In this document: positions 57,704-64,000 of the stretch, in pieces | Numbering within the stretch: position 1 is the first letter of the stretch | How the letters are laid out: each line of letters starts with the position of its first letter | From: Biscogniauxia marginata | Lineage: Eukaryota; Ascomycota; Sordariomycetes; Xylariales; Xylariaceae | DNA: 64,000 bases | Direction: 5' to 3' | Assembly: GCA_022695795.1 (NCBI GenBank) | Contig: MU404132.1 | Coordinates: forward strand, 62,001-126,000 | Position numbers and translations under genes: made by a program | Notes under the pieces: generated by a model | Told to the model about the DNA's origin: nothing | Databases searched by the model: none | What the model saw: the letters and a program-made list of their open reading frames with translations, nothing else

Positions 57704-60388
57704 GGTTGCGTTTCAGGTATGGACCTAGTGGGTAGACGAGATGCGCCAGGAATTGGATGCTGTGAGGATTCCAAGAAAATATGGTGGTTCCGTACACGAT
57801 GACGAATGTGATGGAGAGGGGGTAAGCCGAAAGAGTGTAGGTGGCTTCAGTGAAAGCCTTGGGTGATAGAGAACGAATGGATGAATGAAGGTTGATGATA
57901 TGGGAAACCTGGGGGGAGGCTGTAGCTTGTGAAGGCGATAGAGGGGAAACGAGAGGCTTCTACGGACTAGGACGAGAGACAGAAGGGCGAAGAGAGAATG
58001 TGGATGGTGAAATGAACGAAGTAGGCGAGAAATAAGTTGAAGCTGCTGGACAATTTCTTCAAGGGAGAACGATGGGGGGAGGGAGAGAGAAGGAAGTTAT
58101 AAGGGGTAGTGGTAGAGGTGTAGGTAGTAGGGGAGGAAGGAGAAACATACGACCTGATAACATGGGAGAAACATGTAGGCAGGAGGTACCATGTACATAT
58201 ACATGTAGCAACTCGCGTGTTAGGCTACGACGCGCTTGCCAGATGGTATCGACGAGTCACAAGGTAGGTCCAGGTAAGTGGGAGTTGAACGTAAGGTTAG
58301 GTAGGAAAGAACCTGTGATAGGTGGATGGGCATGTACTTTGAGCAGTCGCGTCATCAATTAGGGAATTTACCTCCGAATGATCTCATGGCTCGGTTCCAG
58401 TCTTGGATTTCCCTTTCCATTTTCGTTCTATATTACAGGTAGGTACCTGTTACTGGTTCGACTTCAGGAGCCGATGCCTACAATATACGTACCTACCTTA
58501 GGTTAGGTACATACCTAGGCTATGTAGGTCCCGTCTAGCTAATATTAGGTACCTGGTGTTCCTATATTTCTACCTAGGAAGCAGTATCCTTTCCGATCCA
58601 CTTGGGCTTGATCTTTCCTAGTAGATCGTGATACTGTGAGATAGCCTTCACGTACCTTGAGGCCCTGGTGCTAGTTCCTACATGTAGGTAGGTAGGTTTG
58701 ATTCTATAAGGTACCCTAGGAGGTATCTATCCGTCACGAAGACCAGATCTGTTTGCCCGTTAGGCACGGCAGGGTAGCCACTTATGCGAGTTCTTTTGGA
58801 ACCGGACGACGACAGCATCTGGTCGGTACACCCGTCGTGGAATATTTCGAACGATGGTAGCAAACTGATCCACGTACTGGCGGCCTGGGCCATAGGACAA
58901 CTGTTGAGAAATGGGCTTAGCCACCGTACATATTTTCTTAGCAAGGTAGTCAAGACCGCCAAGGCTCTTTCTCAGACAGCTGAGCAGAGTGTAGAGTGTA
59001 TCAAGGATCCGGGGTTGTAAAAGCATCGGTAGAATCTCGCACTAGATGTACTCAAAACCAGGGGTAATGGTGTTGCAGAGAGGATCTCTATATCCTAACC
59101 GACCGCGGGGACTGAGACATCATAAATTATCATTAGGCCACTTTATGGGCTTATCTGTCCCCAGAATCTCTTTATAGCGATCGAATGGACTCATGTATCC
59201 CGTGTGTACATCGATAGTTACAAAGGCCATGATGTTCCTTTTGTGTCATCTTAAGCCTGGATGACAGTCGTGTCGTGCGATGCTGCCCCTGCAGCTCAAC
59301 CCATCTTAATATAAAATCAGTAACGCGAGTTGATTAGAGCAGAGGGCAAGTCGCGTAGAATATCGGTGCCCAGCTATTGACTGAGTCAGCCAGATTGTCA
59401 TGGAATACTGCCATATGAGGTGGTACGCACCGCTTAAAGCGTGCTGAGGCTGTATGCGTTAGGCTGCAGGGAGCCTCACCAGGTGGCGGATGCCAGACGC
59501 AGCCATCCATTAGCTACCCAGGTAGACTGTCAGTCCCGAATACCTCCAACTTCAATGTGTTCCATTGTGTAACTGAGTACTACCGTGCGACATAAAGCTC
59601 GAACCCTGGCCGCTTCACCGATAATTTGCAGCAATAGGTAGGTCTTCTCTATAACAGGCTCGTAGCGAGAATGTTACCATGATTAGACCGAAGGGGCAAA
59701 ATGAAAATAGGCAATTATGGCCGATGCCAAGAACGTTTCTTCCCTCCTGTATGTATCCAAATACATTTCACTGAGCCTACCTGCACCGCATCCCGCGATT
59801 CAATACTAGGACTACCGACGTGCCTGGGGAAGTAAACGGGTTAATACTGACATCTCCGGCTGCACATGCACTCGTTTAACTGTCACCCGATCCGAGGACA
59901 TTCCAGGCGCTTTCTTACTCTCCTATTTGACTTGTTTCAATTTAATTGACTTTTAAAATCGGCAGGACCTTAGACAAGAGTGTAGGGGTCACGTCACCCT
60001 GGATTTTGAGACAGAAGTCTAATAGATTTAAGTTGGAATGTTACGAGGGAGGCCTTCAACAGACTGAGAAGAAACACTCGAGACCTTATTTCTCGTTCGT
60101 AAACCATGTAAGCATTGCTAATTAATGACAATCGCGGTTATAGTCACCACATTTTCTCTACTCTAAGGTAGGATCAAGCAGACTAATTAGGTACATGTGA
60201 CATGTGAATTCTGTGCTGTGAGACCTTCAAGAGCTCGTTTGCCTGGTGCGATCCAATTATACGAGGAGCCTGCCAACCACGGATGGTCTAGGGATTATTG
60301 GTTAGATGCGGCCCGTCATCGCTGTGCTGCATGATCTTCGATTCACGCAATTTCGGAGGTGTCGGTTTTGTGCATCGTCTGTACCACA
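57704..60388. other. Intergenic region, 2.7 kb, with a possible decayed gene
   Basis: Upstream of the mucin-like gene and downstream of the RRT8-like gene. G/A-rich leader sequence covers about 57900-58150. TAGGTACC motifs cluster at 58437-58600. A possible broken coding region at 58678-59240 is listed separately. 59250-60388 shows nothing recognisable. Confidence 0.45.
58678..59242 (-). pseudogene. Possible decayed gene fragment, unknown family
   Basis: Reading leftward, MAFVTIDVHTGYMSPFDRYK begins at about 59231 and runs 36 codons to KWPNDNL, then stop. About 100 nt further on, a second coding-looking stretch reads LRKSLGGLDYLAKKI and SYGPGRQYVDQFATIVRNIP. Near FATIVR the apparent coding sense moves to another frame that reads SGYPAVPNGQTDLVFVTDRY. 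The pieces look like parts of one protein broken by a stop and a frameshift, but I cannot name the family and no splice pattern joins them. It may be an old pseudogene, or chance. Confidence 0.25.
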
Positions 60389-61721
60389 CTACTCGGCTTT
60401 CTTCGCACTCTCTCGCAGATTTGGAGCTGTGCCTGCGGTCATCTGCGTGTTCTTCTCCTCGATATCGGCTGCCCACAGTGCGGCCCCAACTGCAGTGCCA
60501 GCTGTCAGCTTCTTCATGTGTGACGAGGGTGAGACTAGACTGACCAGTGTTGGTGAACGCAAAGAAAATCGACGCGATAGGTACCATTTCAAGGAGAGTA
60601 GCAATGGTTCCAAACCTGTGTAGCTCACGTTAGATGTAGTTCCATACGAATTTTGAGGTGGAACATAGGCATAATTCACTTAGGAAAAGGGGTACCGAAG
60701 GAGAAAAGGCCAGTAGAGCTCGGTACTTACGTGGTATATGGACTGACGTGACTTTCAAGCCAGTCTCGCTGCTGAGATGGTGACCATCTCTTCAGTTGAA
60801 AGTACTATTACAATATATTAGCCTTCTCCCAAATGATAAACGATGGGAAACACACTCGGCCATGAACGGATTTGCCTCGAGCTCGACCTTGTTGGAGGTT
60901 AGCTATATGAGTTCTCGAACTAGTACGGTATCATTAGCAAACCTTGGATGAGGATGAAGATAACCGTTCCCACGACTGTTTGTCATATCAGCACATGTCT
61001 TGTCTTGGTGAGAGTGGGACGGCAACTTGTGTTCATACCGGGAATAAAATTTAGCGGGAGATACATAATGTAGCGAATAAGAGCCTTTGGGGTGAACTTG
61101 GAAAACGGGCTCTTCAGGATCTTGCCAAGTCTTGCAATAGGATCGCTTCCCGACTTCAGCTGGCGTCCCTCGCTGACGATTCCATTTTCGTTTCGCGCAA
61201 CGAGAGTGCCATCGAACGTGTCAAGCAGAGCTTCCTGCAGGAGAAAATTGCGAGAGATTATATTCACGATGGTGGAACTCTCGTTGAGTATGAGGAGGAC
61301 TGTCGTGAAGACGGCCAGGGAGCCGTTGACGAAGACGAGGATAGCTAGCTGCGGGAGATAGGTGAAGAAGAACATGAATGCCGTGACACCTGCTGTGAGT
61401 CCTAGAGTGGGCAATATGCGCGACGCAAATGGCTTCCACAGGGCCTTGTGGGTGCAAAAGTAGAAGATGCCCCTGATGAATGTTTAGCTACCAAGATACC
61501 TAGGACTGTCCTAAGGGTGACGAGGCGATGTCATACCTGAAAGGATATAGATAGGCACCACTCTTCGCTGCCTCCGAGAGAAGGACTTTTGCCTTTTCAT
61601 AATCCTCCTTTCTACATCACATTAGCTCCTAGAATCGAGTACGAAGACATACATATTGGGAGGGTGCTTACGCGACCTCCTGGGCCCTTGCTTGGACTTG
61701 GTTTACGAAACCACTAGACAT
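60389..61721 (-). CDS. RRT8/LDS-like multi-span membrane protein (outer spore wall / lipid droplet family)
   Basis: Eight exons, complement(60389..60489, 60545..60615, 60731..60804, 60856..60887, 60943..60975, 61039..61472, 61537..61611, 61672..61721), give 289 aa. The introns are 51-115 nt and all phases match. The translation starts MSSGFVNQVQARAQEVAKED and continues AAKSGAYLYPFRGIFYFCTH, KALWKPFASRILPTLGLTAG and hydrophobic AFMFFFTYLPQLAILVFVNG. Next are NESSTIVNIISRNFLLQEAL, DTFDGTLVARN, YIMYLPLNFIPVVGTVIFIL, KRWSPSQQRDWLESHVSPYT and LLEMVPIASIFFAFTNTVGA. These blocks are conserved in the fungal Rrt8/Lds1/Lds2 family. In yeast these proteins are linked to lipid droplets and spore-wall formation; in filamentous fungi the role is not defined. 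The mini-exons of 32 and 33 nt make automated models error-prone. The C-terminus is short and charged. Confidence 0.85.
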
Positions 61722-62293
61722 GGTGGCGGCACTGATATCGATGTAGTCGAAGTTAGTGTTGGTGTTGAGAGGCCAAAAACGCCTATGTATGGTTCGGAGC
61801 GGGAATTTGGGTAAACAGAGATTTCCTCGATGTTTGGGCCGTGAAGTTCTTTAAGTTCAGAGGTAACTGTGGATTATTGTTGCAGTGCTTTTGTCACCTT
61901 GGAGCATTAGTGTCGTCATTGACGTGGACCTGCAGTGCTACTAGGTACCTGAGGTATGAAATGGAAACAACCTTAGGTAGGTATCTATGTAGTGACCCAC
62001 TTTCCTAATCCGTCCTTCACTTGTGACGTAGTCGCCGTTATCGACGTGCCTCTACATGGCTTGATCCACTTATAATGTAATATACTTAGTTATAATTATA
62101 CCTTTTTAAAAAAGTAAATATTAATAAATTATTAAAATAAATATAATTATATATAATTATTATATAAATAAATAATTTAATTAAAAAATCGAAAAAGTTA
62201 AAATTAAAATTAAAAAAAACTTATTTTATTATTATTATTTAATTATATAACGTGTTTTATAAGTAAATAAGTTATATAAACGAATAAACTAGT
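61722..62293. other. Intergenic region grading into AT-rich transposon island
   Basis: Promoter side of the RRT8-like gene up to about 62080. The border is sharp: from 62085 the sequence is almost pure A/T with ATTAT and AAATTAA repeats and no coding, as expected for a RIP-degraded repeat. Confidence 0.6.
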
Positions 62294-62672
62294 TATAACG
62301 AACCTCCTTGTGTGTTTCTAGTCAGCTGACTTCACAGGTGAGTACGTACCGGGTTTTCTTGGTTTGAAGGTAACAGTGGGTTGAGATTGGTTTAAGTGAT
62401 TTACGATGTTATGTTCGTTAGAGAGGTTTCAAGGTACTCTCACTATAGTATTAAAGAGTGATTATAGTCTTAAATTGATAGCTAAAGAATAAATAACTAG
62501 ATATATAAGAAATTCTAATTTATTTATACTTGTTCTTTCTTTATATAAAAACTTTTAAATCATTAAATTATTAATTCTTTATTTATGATTTAATGATTTA
62601 TTAAATCATTAAATTATAAATTTTTAATTTATAATTTAATGATTTATTTTAGTTCACGTGACCCACACGTAA
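62294..62672 (+). repeat. Left inverted terminal repeat
   Basis: About 380 nt, pairing with 63340-63728 in reverse complement. It is more AT-shifted than the right copy; for example GATTTAATGATTTATT here stands where the right copy has GATTCACTGATTCACC. Confidence 0.8.
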
Positions 62673-62800
62673 CATAGTATAAAGAAGGTTTATAATATTA
62701 TTTTTCCTTTTTAAGAATCTTTGTTTTAAAGATAAAAAAGAGTGTAACTTAATTACTCCTTTTTTGGTTATTAGTGAGTTTTTTATTCTTATTTTAACAT

Positions 62801-63300
62801 GTTTTATCGAGTTATAAAGAACCGTAAAGAAATTCCCGAAGTTTTTCGTCGTGCCTAGAAACAGGTTAAAAACAAATTAGCTTTAATGGACGTAGTTATT
62901 TTTAAAGGTCGAAAGGAAATGCCTTGTTTTTACTGCGATCGTAACGGGAAGGAATGTATTGCTTTAAACGAATTTAACTGTTATAGTGAGTATATTTGGA
63001 TGAACCGTACTCGATGTGACGTTTTTGGCATTTCTAGGAGTAGTATAACCGAGATCACTAATTAGTTCCAAAAAATCGAAAACGAATTAAAAGAAGCTAA
63101 AACATGTTAAGAGGCTACGATGATTTGTGTTTGTCGCCTTTATACTTAACATCGTTTTTAGTCCGAAAAGTTAAGAAAAATGATTATACGCGGTTTAAAC
63201 TTTATTGAGGAGTAAAAACGTATTAAGCGCGAAGAAAAAAAACAAAAACGTCTTGTTAAAAAATCATAACGTATAGAGGGATTATAACGTTAATTTGAAT
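62801..63300 (+). pseudogene. Degraded transposon-associated Cys-rich / coiled-coil protein
   Basis: The frame at 62919 reads MPCFYCDRNGKECIALNEF, then CYSEY and RCDVFG, before a TAG stop. Further downstream in a broken frame come LRKMIIRGLNFIEE and Lys/Arg-rich KRIKREEKKQKRLVKK. A CX2CX6C zinc-knuckle-like motif followed by a charged coiled coil and an L-R-K-M-x-x-R-G-L motif is typical of a protein found in fungal repeats. Multiple TAA and TAG codons, consistent with RIP acting on CAA, CAG or TGG, make it non-functional. Confidence 0.6.
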
Positions 63301-63339
63301 CTTCGTAGGATCTGTTACGGATCTCGTGTTCCCCCCCCC

Positions 63340-63728
63340 CTCTACGTGCAGGTCACGTGAGCAAAATATGAATTAGTGAATCATGGGTAAATAAAAGTCG
63401 ATTTATTGATTCAAGGTGAATCAGTGAATCATGGGTAGACAAGAAGCGATTCATTAATTTAACAAGTTTATGTGAAAGAAGAACAAGTATAAGTAAATTG
63501 GAGTTTCCTTATGTATCTAGTTATTCATTCTAGTTCCTTAGCTATTAATTTAAGATTATAGTCACTTTTTAATACTATAATGAGAGTACCTTGAAACCTC
63601 TTTAACGAATATAATATTGTGAATCCTTAAATTAATCTCAACCCATTATTACCTTTAAATCAAGAAAACCTAATACGTACTCACTTGTAAAGTCAGCTAA
63701 CTAGGAATACACAAGGAGATTCGTTACA
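63340..63728 (-). repeat. Right inverted terminal repeat
   Basis: Reverse complement partner of the left repeat. It keeps internal sub-repeats around GAATCATGGGTA (two copies at about 63377 and 63427) that are nearly erased in the left copy. Confidence 0.8.
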
Positions 63729-64000
63729 TTTTAATAGCTCTTTAATTAATGTTTAACATTGGTTTAAGAAGAGGGATTTTCAGTCGAAACAATCTTAAGA
63801 CAAGCATGCCCCCTAAAACCAGAAAGTAACAAGAAAAGAAACAAGTAAAAGAACAACAATTAATAAGCTTTTAAACGAAAGCTTTAAGTCCTTTTACGAT
63901 ATAATTAAAAAGTTTAAAGGAACTAACACAAAAGTCCATTATAATTATAGCTAAAAAAGAGTCACAAGAGGACCTCTTAAAAGATTAACAAAAAAAAGCA
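63729..64000 (+). pseudogene. N-terminal remnant of a probable pogo/Tc1-like transposase, runs off right edge
   Basis: A frame beginning MPPKTRK at 63808 is interrupted at once by TAA, then resumes with QEKKQVKEQQ, SFKSFYDIIKKFKG, a TAA and KRVTRGPLKRLTKK. The helix-turn-helix-like pattern ending in TRGPLKRLTKK resembles the psq-type DNA-binding region at the start of fungal pogo/Fot-like transposases. The stops replace codons that C-to-T changes would have hit. The element is cut by the window edge, so its catalytic domain cannot be judged. Confidence 0.5.

Larger units (their letters stand above)
62294..63728. mobile_element. RIP-degraded foldback/DNA transposon relic with about 380-bp inverted terminal repeats
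   Basis: The segment from 62294 rightward matches the reverse complement of the sequence ending at 63728 over about 380 nt. Shared blocks include CTCCTTGTGT, GTGAGTACGTA, GGTTTTCTTG, GGGTTGAGATT, GAGGTTTCAAGGTACTCTC and, at the inner edge, TCACGTGACC. Nearly all differences are C/T or G/A, the pattern left by RIP on both copies. The centre, about 62675-63340, carries the remains of a protein-coding segment. The termini read T(G/A)TAACGA. I see no clear target-site duplication. Whether this was an autonomous element or a non-autonomous derivative cannot be told; no transposase catalytic motif is visible. Confidence 0.8.

Overview
The window is nuclear DNA of a filamentous ascomycete, most likely a Sordariomycete. 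The genes have short GT-AG introns (about 48-120 nt) with CTAAC or CTGAC branch sites. They encode recognisable fungal families, and AT-rich islands and a transposon relic carry C-to-T / G-to-A changes typical of RIP. The spacers are full of TAGGTA / TTAGGTACC motifs. Class is inferred from gene families and style; I cannot place the species.

Layout, left to right. (1) 1-5.6 kb: a partial minus-strand gene with half of a Zn2Cys6 cluster runs off the left edge, followed by a two-exon cysteine/histidine-motif protein with C-terminal hydrophobic stretches. (2) 7-9.8 kb: a DUF2439 protein of the Mte1/Dbl2/ZGRF1 group (DNA repair). (3) 11.4-16.9 kb: an RVS167/Hob1-type BAR-SH3 protein, convergent with a conserved fungal protein of unknown function whose 5' splicing I could not finish. 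(4) 17-29.5 kb: gene-poor, with a candidate 91-aa membrane protein, a MARVEL-like four-span protein and a 47-aa cysteine-rich mini-protein. (5) 29.5-33.1 kb: a tyrosine phosphatase (PTP with a CTAGKDR active site) and, convergent to it, mitoribosomal protein mS45 (Mrps35/Bot1). (6) 34.5-41.7 kb: an SSK1-type response regulator, convergent with a TRP-like/FLC-family membrane channel. (7) 44-50.8 kb: a large low-complexity conserved protein, then ATP sulfurylase (five exons, one of 28 nt). (8) 52.7 kb: a 10-N gap inside G/C homopolymers. (9) 53.9-57.7 kb: a secreted mucin-like protein with PFP..NST..GPT repeats. (10) 60.4-61.7 kb: an eight-exon RRT8/LDS-like membrane protein. (11) 62.1-64 kb: an AT-rich transposon island with a 1.4-kb element bounded by roughly 380-bp inverted repeats, then the decayed start of a probable pogo/Tc1-like transposase.

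There is no biosynthetic cluster. The genes serve separate housekeeping roles: membrane traffic, osmostress signalling, sulfate assimilation, mitochondrial translation, DNA repair and the cell surface. The most unusual items are the foldback element, the repetitive mucin, the half zinc cluster, the 876-nt low-complexity intron and the mini-gene in the gene-poor block.

All exon boundaries were assigned by eye from splice consensus, frame continuity and family memory. No alignment or RNA evidence was available.
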